Part shown: positions 35,165 to 43,046 of the stretch, piece by piece | Numbering within the stretch: the stretch's first letter is position 1 | Layout of the letters: each line of letters opens with the position of its first letter | NCBI GenBank assembly: GCA_963757125.1 | Contig: CAVWQP010000009.1 | Span: 372,001-436,000 of the forward strand | Direction: 5' to 3' | Source: CAVVSD01 sp963757125 | GTDB taxonomy: Bacteria > Actinomycetota > Thermoleophilia > Solirubrobacterales > Solirubrobacteraceae | Length of the DNA stretch: 64,000 nucleotides | Notes under the pieces: model-generated | What the model saw: only the letters and a program-made list of their open reading frames with translations | Database searches by the model: none | What the model was told of the DNA's origin: nothing | Position numbers and translations under genes: made by a program

Positions 35165-36790
35165 CTAGCCCAGCGCGGCCATGATCCGCGGCGCGACCTG
35201 CTTCTTGCGGCTCATGACGCCGGGCAGGTCGAAGGTCCCGCCGTCGGGATCGACCCCGAGGATCCGTGCGAGCGGCGTGGGATCGCCGGCGACGAGCAGC
35301 CGCGTCCCGCGACTCACGATGTCGGTGACCATGAGCGCGGCGAGGTCGTGGCCCTCGGTGCGGCGCGCGGCCTCCAGCGCGTCGCGCAGCTCGGACTCGC
35401 GGTCGCTCAGCGTCTTGCCCACGGTCTCCACCTGCGCGATCGACACGGTGCGGCCGCCGACCTCGTACTCCTTGGCGTCGCGCGCGACGATCTCCTCGCC
35501 CGAGAGGTCCGAGACGTCGCTGGAGTACTCGAACATCTCCATCCCGAACTCGCGCGCGTCGAGCTGGAGCAGCTCCTCGAGGTAGCTCACGACGCGACGG
35601 TCGCGGTCGGTCGTCGTGGGGGAGGAGAGGATCACGGTGTCCGAGAGGATCGCTGCGAGCAGCATCCCTGCCGTCGCGGCGCGGGGCTCGCGGCCCTCGG
35701 CGCGGAAACGCTCGACGACGAGCGTCGCGGTGGAGCCGACCGGGTCGAACGTCGCGCGCACCGGCACGCGGGTCTCGATCGAGCCGATGTGGTGGTGGTC
35801 GAGGATCTCGACGATCTCGGCCTCCTCGATGCCCGGCACGCTCTGTGCCTGCTCCGCGTGGTCGACGAGCAGCACACGACGCGGCCGCGGCCGCACGAGC
35901 TCGCCGCGCGTGACGAGCGCGATCGGCACGCCGTGCTCGTCGACGGCGATCGCGGCCCGGTAGTCGACGTCGAGGACCTGCGAGCTGACCTCGCCGAGCA
36001 CGTCGTCGGGCGCGACCGTCAGCGGGTCGCTGCTCACGACGACCGAGCACGGCTCCGACAGGCGGATCATGCGGCTCGTGACGTAGGAGTCCGAGGGGGA
36101 GACGATGACGATCGTCCCGCGCTCCTGGGCGAGGGCGAGCGCGTCGGGATCCGGGTCGATCCCGTTGGAGGTGACCATCGCCGCGCAGCCCAGCTCGATC
36201 GCCTGCAGCTGGGCGTCGGCGCGGTCGCCGACGACGACGATGTCGCCCGCCTCGATGTTGCGGCCCATCGTGGCGACGTCCATGGAGATGACCCACAGGC
36301 GGCCGGTGATCATCGTCTCCGCGTCGCCGGTGACGAGGTCGCCCTGCAGGACGTCGACGATCGTGCTCACGCGTGCGGGGGCGTCGGCGAAGGTCGGGAC
36401 GCCGCGGGACTCGCGCACGTACAGGCGCGCGAGGTCGCCCTGCGTGACCATCCCGGTCAGCTTGCCCTCGTCGTCGACGACGGGCATGAGGTCCATCCCG
36501 TGCTCGGCCATCTCGCGGCCGACCTGGCGGACCGGGTCGGAGCGGTTGGCGACGACCTCGAGCTCCTTCATCACGTCCGACACCCGCAGGCGGATGTGGG
36601 GGAGGAACTCCGGCTGCTTCGCCCCGCTGCGCTCGAGCGCCCACGCGGTCTGCCGGTTGACGTCGCCGAGGCGGACGGGGGTGTACGTGTCGTCCGGATG
36701 GAGCCGTCCCATGAGCTCGGCGAGGCCGATCGCGGAGCCGATGGAGTCGAGGTCCGGGTTGCGGTGTCCGGTCACGTAGACGTGGGCCAC
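35165..36790 (-). CDS. DHH family manganese-dependent inorganic pyrophosphatase with CBS and DRTGG domains
   Basis: A 541-residue protein of the regulatory family II pyrophosphatase type. The N-terminal DHH motif is GHRNPDLDSIGSA; a pair of CBS domains and a DRTGG domain (about 75-300) interrupt the catalytic domain, which continues with LLVDHAEQAQS, the DHH motif EILDHHHIGSIET and the DHHA2 domain ending in SRKKQVAPRI. It hydrolyses pyrophosphate and is normally controlled by adenine nucleotides binding the CBS pair. GTG 36790 follows minus-strand TAGAAC (36798-36803) by 7 bases. Confidence 0.9.
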   Translation of the reverse strand: MAHVYVTGHRNPDLDSIGSAIGLAELMGRLHPDDTYTPVRLGDVNRQTAWALERSGAKQPEFLPHIRLRVSDVMKELEVVANRSDPVRQVGREMAEHGMDLMPVVDDEGKLTGMVTQGDLARLYVRESRGVPTFADAPARVSTIVDVLQGDLVTGDAETMITGRLWVISMDVATMGRNIEAGDIVVVGDRADAQLQAIELGCAAMVTSNGIDPDPDALALAQERGTIVIVSPSDSYVTSRMIRLSEPCSVVVSSDPLTVAPDDVLGEVSSQVLDVDYRAAIAVDEHGVPIALVTRGELVRPRPRRVLLVDHAEQAQSVPGIEEAEIVEILDHHHIGSIETRVPVRATFDPVGSTATLVVERFRAEGREPRAATAGMLLAAILSDTVILSSPTTTDRDRRVVSYLEELLQLDAREFGMEMFEYSSDVSDLSGEEIVARDAKEYEVGGRTVSIAQVETVGKTLSDRESELRDALEAARRTEGHDLAALMVTDIVSRGTRLLVAGDPTPLARILGVDPDGGTFDLPGVMSRKKQVAPRIMAALG

Positions 36791-36813
36791 GACGGACGTT
36801 CTATCCCATCCTC

Positions 36814-36844
36814 TTGACCTCGAGTGCACTCGAAGCTGCATATT
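36814..36844 (+). promoter_or_regulatory. Promoter with 14-bp palindromic operator, second ABC exporter
   Basis: TTGACC (36814-36819) and CATATT (36839-36844) form a -35/-10 pair with a 19-base spacer. Directly after the -35 box lies the perfect palindrome TCGAGTGCACTCGA (36820-36833), well placed for a repressor. No regulator gene is adjacent. Confidence 0.55.
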
Positions 36845-36850
36845 GGTGGG

Positions 36851-37660
36851 ATGCCATTCGAAGTCACGGCGCCATCCGCAGGGTCGTCCGCCTCCCCGGC
36901 GGGCGCGGAGGCACTGAAGATCCGCGACCTGGTCAAGCGCTATCCGACAGGGACGCAGGCGTTGCGGGGCGTGTCGCTGGACGTCCACGCGGGCGAGCTC
37001 TTCGGGCTCCTCGGGCCCAACGGCGCCGGCAAGTCGACGCTCATCCACTGCACCACGGGCCTCGCGGTCCCCAGCTCGGGCTCGATCGAGGTGTTCGGCC
37101 ACGACGCCGTCCATCGCGCCGGCGACGCCCGGGCTGCCGTCGGCCTCGCGCCCCAGGACCTCAACCTGGACTGGTTCCTCACCGTCGAGGAGAGCCTCGA
37201 TTACCACGGGGGCTACTTCGGGATGTCGCGCCGCGACCGCCGCGACCGGGTCACCGAGCTGCTCGAGACGTTCTCGCTCACGGAGAAGCGCGACGAGCGC
37301 ACCCGCACGTTGTCGGGCGGCATGAAGCGGCGGCTGATCCTCGCGCGGGCGCTCATGCACCGGCCGCGGCTGCTCATCCTCGACGAGCCGACCGCCGGCG
37401 TCGACGTGGAGCTGCGCCTCGAGCTGTGGCACTACGTCCAGCGCGTGCGCAGCGAGGGGACGACGATCCTCCTCACGACGCACTACCTGGAGGAGGCCGA
37501 GCAGCTCTGCGACCGGATCGCCTTCATCGCCGACGGCCAGATCGTCGCCGAGGGGACGAGCGCGGCGCTCGCCGAGCAGTACGGCGTGTCCGGCCTGGAG
37601 GACGCCTACCTGGAGCTCGTGGGGCGCAAGGAGCTCTCGCGCGGGATCGTCACGGAATGA
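36851..37660 (+). CDS. ABC transporter ATP-binding protein
   Basis: A 269-residue ATPase: Walker A GPNGAGKSTL, Q-loop APQDLN, signature TLSGGMKRR, Walker B LLILDEPTAGVD and TTHYLEEAEQL. It resembles ATPases of drug, polyketide or Nod-factor exporters (NodI/DrrA branch). The ATG at 36851 is preceded by GGTGGG; an upstream in-frame ATG at 36824 overlaps the operator. It overlaps its permease partner by 4 bases (ATGA). The possible repressor site in the promoter suggests induction by a small molecule. Confidence 0.9.
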   Translation: MPFEVTAPSAGSSASPAGAEALKIRDLVKRYPTGTQALRGVSLDVHAGELFGLLGPNGAGKSTLIHCTTGLAVPSSGSIEVFGHDAVHRAGDARAAVGLAPQDLNLDWFLTVEESLDYHGGYFGMSRRDRRDRVTELLETFSLTEKRDERTRTLSGGMKRRLILARALMHRPRLLILDEPTAGVDVELRLELWHYVQRVRSEGTTILLTTHYLEEAEQLCDRIAFIADGQIVAEGTSAALAEQYGVSGLEDAYLELVGRKELSRGIVTE

Positions 37661-38424
37661 CGGCGACGCAGATCCGGTTCCTCACGCTCGTGCGGCGCGA
37701 GGTCAGCCGGTTCATGAAGATCAAGCGCCAGACGGTCGGGGCGCCGCTGCTGGAGACGTTCCTCTACATCTCCGTCTTCGGCGCCGCGCTGGGCTCGCGC
37801 ATCTCGACGCTGCACGGCTTCGACTACGTCGTCTTCATCATCCCCGGGCTGATCATGATGGCCTGGGCGATCAACTCCTTCTCGAACAACGCCTCGTCGA
37901 TCCTGCAGCAGAAGTTCCAGCGGTCGATCGACGACGCGCTGTCCTCGCCCGCGTCGCCGCTCGAGCTCCTGCTGGCGTTCTCGCTCGGCGGGTTCCTGCG
38001 CGGGATGCTCGTGTCGCTGCTGACGTTCGTCGCAGCGTCGATCCTCGTCGACCTGCCGGTGGAGCACGTCGTCATCGCGGTGCTCGGCCTGTTCCTCGTG
38101 GGCTTCTTCTTCGCCCAGCTCGGGGTGCTCGTGGGCGTGCGCGCCGAGCAGTTCGACGACGTGTCCTTCGCGCAGACGTTCGTGCTGCAGCCGCTCATCT
38201 TCCTGGGTGGGGTCTTCTACTCGGCGACGCTGCTGCCCGAGCCGTTCCAGACCCTCACCCACTTCAACCCCGTCTACTACATGATCGGCTTGGTCCGCTA
38301 CGGGTTCCTCGGCTACCACGAGCAGAACATCGCTCTGTCCCTCGTGCTGCTGGTGGCCGCGGCCGCCGCGCTGTTCGCGGTGAACATGCGGCTGTTCGTG
38401 TCGGGCTACAAGCTGCGGGCGTGA
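37657..38424 (+). CDS. ABC-2 type transporter permease
   Basis: A 255-residue permease with six membrane helices and the ABC-2 signature region (LQQKFQRSIDDALSSPASPLELL and later NPVYYMIGLVRYGFLGY). It completes the exporter with the preceding ATPase through an ATGA overlap. NodJ-like and drug-exporter permeases share this organisation; the cargo is unknown. Not to be confused with the other ABC exporter at 7.1-8.75 kb, which is only distantly similar. Confidence 0.9.
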   Translation: MTATQIRFLTLVRREVSRFMKIKRQTVGAPLLETFLYISVFGAALGSRISTLHGFDYVVFIIPGLIMMAWAINSFSNNASSILQQKFQRSIDDALSSPASPLELLLAFSLGGFLRGMLVSLLTFVAASILVDLPVEHVVIAVLGLFLVGFFFAQLGVLVGVRAEQFDDVSFAQTFVLQPLIFLGGVFYSATLLPEPFQTLTHFNPVYYMIGLVRYGFLGYHEQNIALSLVLLVAAAAALFAVNMRLFVSGYKLRA

Positions 38425-38431
38425 GCGCCGC

Positions 38432-38797
38432 TCACGCCCTCCAGAAGGCCCGCGAGAACCGCGCGATCCTGCCGTCCTCGAGGTCGTAGCTCGAGAAGAA
38501 CCGCATCGTCACGGACTCGCCAGCGCGCAGCGGCCCCATCGGGTGGTCGGGGCGGTCGCGCTCGGCGACGTAGGTGATGTCCAGCTCGGCCATGATCCGG
38601 TTCTCGTCGCCGAGCACCGTGATCGGGACCGCTGTCACGCGGACGCCCTCGCGGACGTTGCGCAGCTGATCGAGGAAGTCGTCGAGCGACGTCAGCCCGT
38701 TCGCGCCCTCGATCCGGGCGTCCGGCGTGTAGTGCTCGAGGAGCGTCGCCTTGTCCTCGACGCTGTTGAACGAGCTCAGGTACGCCTCGTAGTCCAT
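38432..38797 (-). CDS. SnoaL-like (NTF2-fold) protein
   Basis: A 121-residue protein with the NTF2 cone fold typical of SnoaL-like polyketide cyclases and steroid isomerase relatives: an N-terminal helix with YLSSFNSVEDKATLLEHY, the HYTPDARI strand and a C-terminal curved sheet. No catalytic residues can be assigned. The ATG at 38797 is divergent from the PHP-GT4 gene, and the PHO-box array at 38807-38850 begins 10 bases upstream, so it may also be phosphate regulated. Confidence 0.65.
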   Translation of the reverse strand: MDYEAYLSSFNSVEDKATLLEHYTPDARIEGANGLTSLDDFLDQLRNVREGVRVTAVPITVLGDENRIMAELDITYVAERDRPDHPMGPLRAGESVTMRFFSSYDLEDGRIARFSRAFWRA

Positions 38798-38806
38798 TCC
38801 GGCCTC

Positions 38807-38850
38807 CTTCACGACCAGGTCACACCCTGGTAGCCACACGGTCACAGAAC
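38807..38850. promoter_or_regulatory. PHO-box-like array of 11-bp repeats
   Basis: Four consecutive 11-base units: CTTCACGACCA, GGTCACACCCT, GGTAGCCACAC and GGTCACAGAAC; the third is degenerate. The unit and period match the PhoP/PhoB direct repeats of actinobacteria. It lies between the SnoaL-like gene and the PHP-GT4 gene. Confidence 0.6.
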
Positions 38851-38880
38851 TGGCCTCGTTGCAGCGCATTCTTCGACACC

Positions 38881-41163
38881 ATGGACGATCGCAGCAGTCT
38901 CAGTCGTGCGGACCTCCACGTCCATTCGGAGGCCTCGCAGGAGTCGCGGCTCGGTGTCCAGCGCGCCCTCGGCCTTCCGGAGTGTGCCACTCCGCCCGAG
39001 GAGGCCTACGACCTGGCCAAGCGCCGGGGGATGGATTTCGTCACCCTCACCGACCACGACACGATCGCCGGTGCGCTGCTCCTCGCGCAGCGCCACGACG
39101 ACGCGTTCGTCTCCGAGGAGCTCACCACCTGGTTCCGCGGCGAGCCGCAGGCCGTGCACGTCCTGTGCCTCGGCATCACGCCCGACGACCACGTCCGCCT
39201 GCAGGCCAGGGCGGGCGACGTCGAGGCGGTCGCCGAGTACCTGCACGAGCACGAGATCGCCTGCGCGCTGGCCCATCCCTTCTACGCGGTCACCGCCCCG
39301 CTGACGCCACGCCACCGCCGCCGGCTCGCCCAGCTCTTCCCGGTCTGGGAGACGCGCAACGGCTCGCGCGCGCCGGAGCTGAACTCGCCCGCCGCCGTCT
39401 ACATCGACACGCACGGCGGCATCGGGATAGGCGGCACCGACGACCACGCCGGCGTCGACATCGGCCGCACCTACACCGAGACGCCGCGCGCGGACGACGC
39501 CGGGGAGTTCCTCGCGAACGTCCGCACCGGCCTCGCGACCGCCCGCGGCGAGCAGGGCAGCGCCGCGCGCTGGACCCACGCCGCGATGGCGCTGACGATC
39601 CGCGCGCTCGGCCGCGGCGACGACGGCGGCCCGGCACCCGACCCGATGGCCGTCCTGCGGATGGTCGAGCGGGTCGTCAGCGAGGGCGACAGCCGCGGCG
39701 GCGCCGTCGGCCGGGACCTCGGCCCGGAGGACGCACGCGCCCTGCTGCGGGCGTGGCTGCGCTCCGTCGAGCTCGACGACGTCCGCGAGCACGAGCTCCT
39801 GGAGATCCTCCAGGCCGACGACTTCCACCACGCGGCGCTGGGCCGCAGGGCCCGGCGCTGCCACGAGCGTGCGCTGCGCCAGGCAATCGCGACTGCGGTC
39901 AGCCGAGCGGGCGACGGCGTCGCATCGCTGCCCGCCGCGGCCGCGGCGGTGTTCGAGGCTTGCGTCCCGGCCATCCCGTACGCCCCGGCGTCGGCGTTCC
40001 TGGGACGCGAGAAGGCGCGGCTCGTGCCGCGCGAGGGCGAGCCGCGCGTCGCCCTCGTCGCCGACGGCCTCGCCGGCGTGCACGGCGTGACACGGACGAT
40101 CGACGAGCTGCGCGCGCGCGGCGTCCCCGGATGGGACGTCGAGGTGATCGGCACGGATGCCGGGGTGGACCGGAGGCTCAGCGCGGTGACCGAGGTCGAG
40201 GTCCCCTCGTACCCGGGCCTCGTGATCGGCGTCCCGTCGCTGCCGGCGGTCGTCGACGCGCTGGCGGAGGGCCGCTACGACGTCGTCCACGTGACGGCGC
40301 CGGGCCCCGCGGGAGCGATGGCCGCGGTGCTCGCGCGGATCATGGCGGTGCCGGTCGTCGCGAGCTTCCACACCGAGCTCTCCGTCTACGCGGGCATGCG
40401 CACCGGCGACCCGCGCGTCGAGGCGGCCGCGGCGATGGCGCTCGGGGTCTTCTACGGCGCCGCCGACCATGTGCTGTCGCCGAGCCCGGCGGCGGACGCG
40501 ACGCTGCGCGCCCTCGGGATCGACGACGACCGCATCGGGCGCTGGGACCGCGGCGTCGACGCCACCCGGTTCGGCCCGCGCCACCGGGTGCCGGGCCTGC
40601 TGCCCGGCGAGCGCACCGTCCTCTACGCGGGGCGGCTCACTCGCGAGAAGGGGGTCGACCTGCTCGCCGACGCGTTCCTGGCGGCGCGCGCGCTCGATCC
40701 CGGGCTGCACCTCGTGCTCGCGGGCGGCGGGCCGGAGGAGGAGGCGCTGCGCGATCGCCTCGGCCAGCACGCGACCTTCCTCGGCTGGCTGGAGGGCGAC
40801 GACCTCGCCCGCGCCTACGCCAGCGCCGACATCTTCCTCTTCCCGAGCCGCACCGACACGTTCGGCCAGGTCGTTCTCGAGGCCCAGGCGAGCGGACTGC
40901 CGGTGATCGCGGTCGACGAGGGTGGCCCGGCGACGCTCGTGCGCGACGGCGCCACGGGCCTGCTGCGCCCCTCGGACCCCGATGCGCTCGGGGCGGCGGT
41001 CGCAGGGCTGGCCGCCGACCAGCGGACCCGCGAGCGCTTCGCCCGCGCCGGGCTGGCCGCGGTCGGCGACCGCACGTGGGACCGCGCGCTCGCGCGGCTC
41101 GCCGACGGCTACCTGACCGCGCTGGTGCCGGCCCAGCCCGGCGAGGCGCGACATGCGGCGTGA
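38881..41163 (+). CDS. PHP-domain/GT4 glycosyltransferase fusion
   Basis: A 760-residue two-part protein. Residues 1-220 form a PHP phosphoesterase-like domain (DLHVHSEAS, LTDHDT, CALAHPFY, GGTDDHAG hold the metal ligands). Residues about 380-750 are a GT4 glycosyltransferase with TREKGVDLLADAF and the donor-site motif RTDTFGQVVLEAQASGLP, similar to MgtA/SqdX/DgdA-type lipid glycosyltransferases. It probably glycosylates diacylglycerol or a related lipid. A PHO-box array precedes it, fitting replacement of phospholipids by glycolipids under phosphate limitation. The next gene overlaps it by 11 bases. Confidence 0.85.
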   Translation: MDDRSSLSRADLHVHSEASQESRLGVQRALGLPECATPPEEAYDLAKRRGMDFVTLTDHDTIAGALLLAQRHDDAFVSEELTTWFRGEPQAVHVLCLGITPDDHVRLQARAGDVEAVAEYLHEHEIACALAHPFYAVTAPLTPRHRRRLAQLFPVWETRNGSRAPELNSPAAVYIDTHGGIGIGGTDDHAGVDIGRTYTETPRADDAGEFLANVRTGLATARGEQGSAARWTHAAMALTIRALGRGDDGGPAPDPMAVLRMVERVVSEGDSRGGAVGRDLGPEDARALLRAWLRSVELDDVREHELLEILQADDFHHAALGRRARRCHERALRQAIATAVSRAGDGVASLPAAAAAVFEACVPAIPYAPASAFLGREKARLVPREGEPRVALVADGLAGVHGVTRTIDELRARGVPGWDVEVIGTDAGVDRRLSAVTEVEVPSYPGLVIGVPSLPAVVDALAEGRYDVVHVTAPGPAGAMAAVLARIMAVPVVASFHTELSVYAGMRTGDPRVEAAAAMALGVFYGAADHVLSPSPAADATLRALGIDDDRIGRWDRGVDATRFGPRHRVPGLLPGERTVLYAGRLTREKGVDLLADAFLAARALDPGLHLVLAGGGPEEEALRDRLGQHATFLGWLEGDDLARAYASADIFLFPSRTDTFGQVVLEAQASGLPVIAVDEGGPATLVRDGATGLLRPSDPDALGAAVAGLAADQRTRERFARAGLAAVGDRTWDRALARLADGYLTALVPAQPGEARHAA

Positions 41164-41791
41164 CCGCGACGACGCGGTCGCCGTCGCCATTCACGACGTC
41201 GAGCCCGCGACGTACCCGCGGGCGGCACTCATCCGCGACTGGCTCGACGACCACGGGATCGATCGGGTCACGCTGCTCGTGGTGCCGGCGCCCGACCTGC
41301 ACCCCTTCTCGACGTCGAGCCCCGAGCTCGCGGAGTGGCTGCTGGAGCGCGCGGACCGCGGCGACGCAATCGCGCAGCACGGCCTCACGTGCCGCGGACC
41401 GGAGTTCGCACACCTCGGCCACGAGGAGGCGCGTCGCGCGGTCGACTCCGGGCGGCGGCTCCTGAAGCTCGCGGGCGTCGAGCCGCTCGGGTTCGTGGCG
41501 CCGGGCTACGCGTACACGCCGGTGCTCCGCGCCACCGTGCGCGAGCGCTACGCCTGGTGGGCCGACCTCATGCGGCTGCACCGCGCCGCGGGCCGCGACC
41601 CCGTTGCGCCGGCCGTCCGGCTGTCGCCGCTGGCGCTGCGCGCCGGCGCGCTCCTCGGCGGCCCGCTCCTGCGCATCGACCTGCGCCCGACCGACCTCGA
41701 CCACACGCGCCACATGCTCGCGCTCGAGCGCGTGCTGCGCCGCGCGCGGCGGCGGACGGCGGTCACCTACGACCAGCTCGCGGCCGCCTAG
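41153..41791 (+). CDS. DUF2334/polysaccharide deacetylase-like protein
   Basis: A 212-residue protein with a deacetylase-like barrel: VAIHDVEPATY carries the first metal-site motif, QHGLTCRGPEF the position of the His motif, and FVAPGYAYTPV a later conserved strand. It belongs to the DUF2334-type carbohydrate-esterase group. The usual QHGY-H motif is degenerate, so catalysis is uncertain. It overlaps the PHP-GT4 gene by 11 bases and follows it in the same transcript, which suggests a role in modifying the glycolipid or envelope glycan. Confidence 0.75.
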   Translation: MRRDRDDAVAVAIHDVEPATYPRAALIRDWLDDHGIDRVTLLVVPAPDLHPFSTSSPELAEWLLERADRGDAIAQHGLTCRGPEFAHLGHEEARRAVDSGRRLLKLAGVEPLGFVAPGYAYTPVLRATVRERYAWWADLMRLHRAAGRDPVAPAVRLSPLALRAGALLGGPLLRIDLRPTDLDHTRHMLALERVLRRARRRTAVTYDQLAAA

Positions 41792-41881
41792 CCTCCCCGT
41801 GATCAGAGGCGGACCCGACCAGCGCGACGGTGACGGCGGCCGAGAGCGCCAGCTGCGCGCTGTCCGATCCGTCCTGAGCTC

Positions 41882-42517
41882 CTATCGCCCACGCAGCGCG
41901 ATGCCCTCCAGGATGTGGGCGACCTTCTCGCAGGAGTCCACGGCGGCCTCGAGGGCGTCGAAGATGTCCTTCCAGCGGATGACGACCATCGGGTCGATCC
42001 CACCCTCGAAGAGCGATGCGACGGCGTCGCGGCTGACACGGTCGCCCTCGTTCTCCAGCCGGTGGATCTCGACGAGCCGGGGCGCGAGGTCGACGCCGGT
42101 GCGCAGGGACCCGAGCGCGCCCGCCACCTGCTCGCACGCCCCGACGAGGACGTCGGCGAGCTCCAGCGCCTGCTCCATCGGCGCCTCGATGCGGTAGAGG
42201 ATGAGCTGGTCGGCGGCCTCCTCCGCGTGGTCGACGATGTCGTCGAGGGCGGTGGCGAGCTGGTGGCCGTCGTCGGCGCGGATGAGCGCGCGCCGACGGG
42301 CCCCGCGTGGCCTGCCGCCGTTCAGGCGGTGGATGATGTCGTGGGTGATCCGGTCGGCCTCCTGCTCGCAGCGCAGGAGCTCGCGCGCGACCTCTCCCTT
42401 CGCAGGCGGGTCGACCAGGATCTCGCGCAGGAGCGCGGCCGCGCGCTGCACCGCGCCGCCCGACTCGTCGAGCAGGTCGTGCAGGGGGCCGTCCGGACGT
42501 CGGACCAGGGGGACCAT
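41882..42517 (-). CDS. DUF47 family PhoU-like protein
   Basis: A 211-residue all-helical protein of the DUF47 family (YkaA/TIGR00153 type, PhoU-related), with CEQEADRITHDIIHRLNGG and HRLENEGDRVSRDAV repeats that carry the paired metal-binding E/D-x-x-x-D motifs. Such proteins usually accompany a Pit phosphate transporter, but no pit gene is next to it here. TACGGT on the minus strand (42526-42531) lies 8 bases before the ATG. Confidence 0.85.
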   Translation of the reverse strand: MVPLVRRPDGPLHDLLDESGGAVQRAAALLREILVDPPAKGEVARELLRCEQEADRITHDIIHRLNGGRPRGARRRALIRADDGHQLATALDDIVDHAEEAADQLILYRIEAPMEQALELADVLVGACEQVAGALGSLRTGVDLAPRLVEIHRLENEGDRVSRDAVASLFEGGIDPMVVIRWKDIFDALEAAVDSCEKVAHILEGIALRGR

Positions 42518-42525
42518 CGGGCGTC

Positions 42526-42531
42526 ACCGTA
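42526..42531 (-). promoter_or_regulatory. -10 box of the DUF47 gene
   Basis: On the minus strand TACGGT, 8 bases before the ATG at 42517; leaderless arrangement. Confidence 0.45.
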
Positions 42532-42558
42532 GATTCGGACGACCCGATCGGGCGGCGG

Positions 42559-42597
42559 CTTCACCGCTTGGTCACACGCCGTTCACACCGGGATAAC
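42559..42597 (+). promoter_or_regulatory. PHO box and promoter of the orphan winged-helix regulator
   Basis: Three 11-base units CTTCACCGCTT, GGTCACACGCC and GTTCACACCGG (42559-42591) run straight into a -10-like GATAAC (42592-42597). This is the placement of an activator overlapping the -35 position. The GTG of the regulator is at 42612. Confidence 0.65.
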
Positions 42598-42611
42598 CGC
42601 TGCGGCGGTCC

Positions 42612-42977
42612 GTGGCTTCAACGTCCCTGCGCATGGCGGCGGACCTGGTCGTGGGAGACCTTCGCATCCAGAGCGGCTCGGGTCTCGTGGAGGCCGGCGA
42701 CCGCGTGCTGTCGCTCTCCGTGCGCGAGTTCGAGCTGCTCGTTGCGCTGGCGTCCCGCGCAGGCCGGATCGTCAGGCGCGAGGAGCTCTTCGCCCTCGTC
42801 TGGCGGGCGCCGCTGCGTCACGGCGACCGGTCCGTCGACGTCTACGTCCACAAGCTCAGGGTGAAGCTCGAGCAGGCGCTGCCGGAGTGGAGCTACATCC
42901 ACACGCACGTCGGCTTCGGCTACCGCCTCCATCCCGAGCGTTCACACGACTTTCACGATGCGGTCACAGGCCGGTGA
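42612..42977 (+). CDS. Orphan OmpR/PhoB-type winged-helix DNA-binding protein
   Basis: A 121-residue protein that is only the C-terminal DNA-binding domain of an OmpR/PhoB regulator: LSVREFELLVALASRAGR, REELFALVWRAP, the recognition helix region GDRSVDVYVHKLRVKLE and YIHTHVGFGYRL. No receiver domain precedes it. Its closest match in the window is the response regulator after phoU, with near-identical recognition helix. It is preceded by a PHO box and its stop lies inside the pstS PHO box, so it probably belongs to the phosphate circuit. Translation may instead begin at ATG 42633. Confidence 0.8.
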   Translation: MASTSLRMAADLVVGDLRIQSGSGLVEAGDRVLSLSVREFELLVALASRAGRIVRREELFALVWRAPLRHGDRSVDVYVHKLRVKLEQALPEWSYIHTHVGFGYRLHPERSHDFHDAVTGR

Positions 42978-42983
42978 CAGGAC
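42940..42983 (+). promoter_or_regulatory. PHO box of the pst operon
   Basis: Four 11-base units in a row: GTTCACACGAC, TTTCACGATGC, GGTCACAGGCC and GGTGACAGGAC. It overlaps the end of the orphan regulator gene and lies 63 bases before pstS. A clear -10 box is not seen. Confidence 0.7.
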
Positions 42984-43046
42984 ACCGCACCCCGCACGCG
43001 AGGGTCTCAGCTGCTTCTGAGATTGAGAACGACGAGGAGGAAACGG

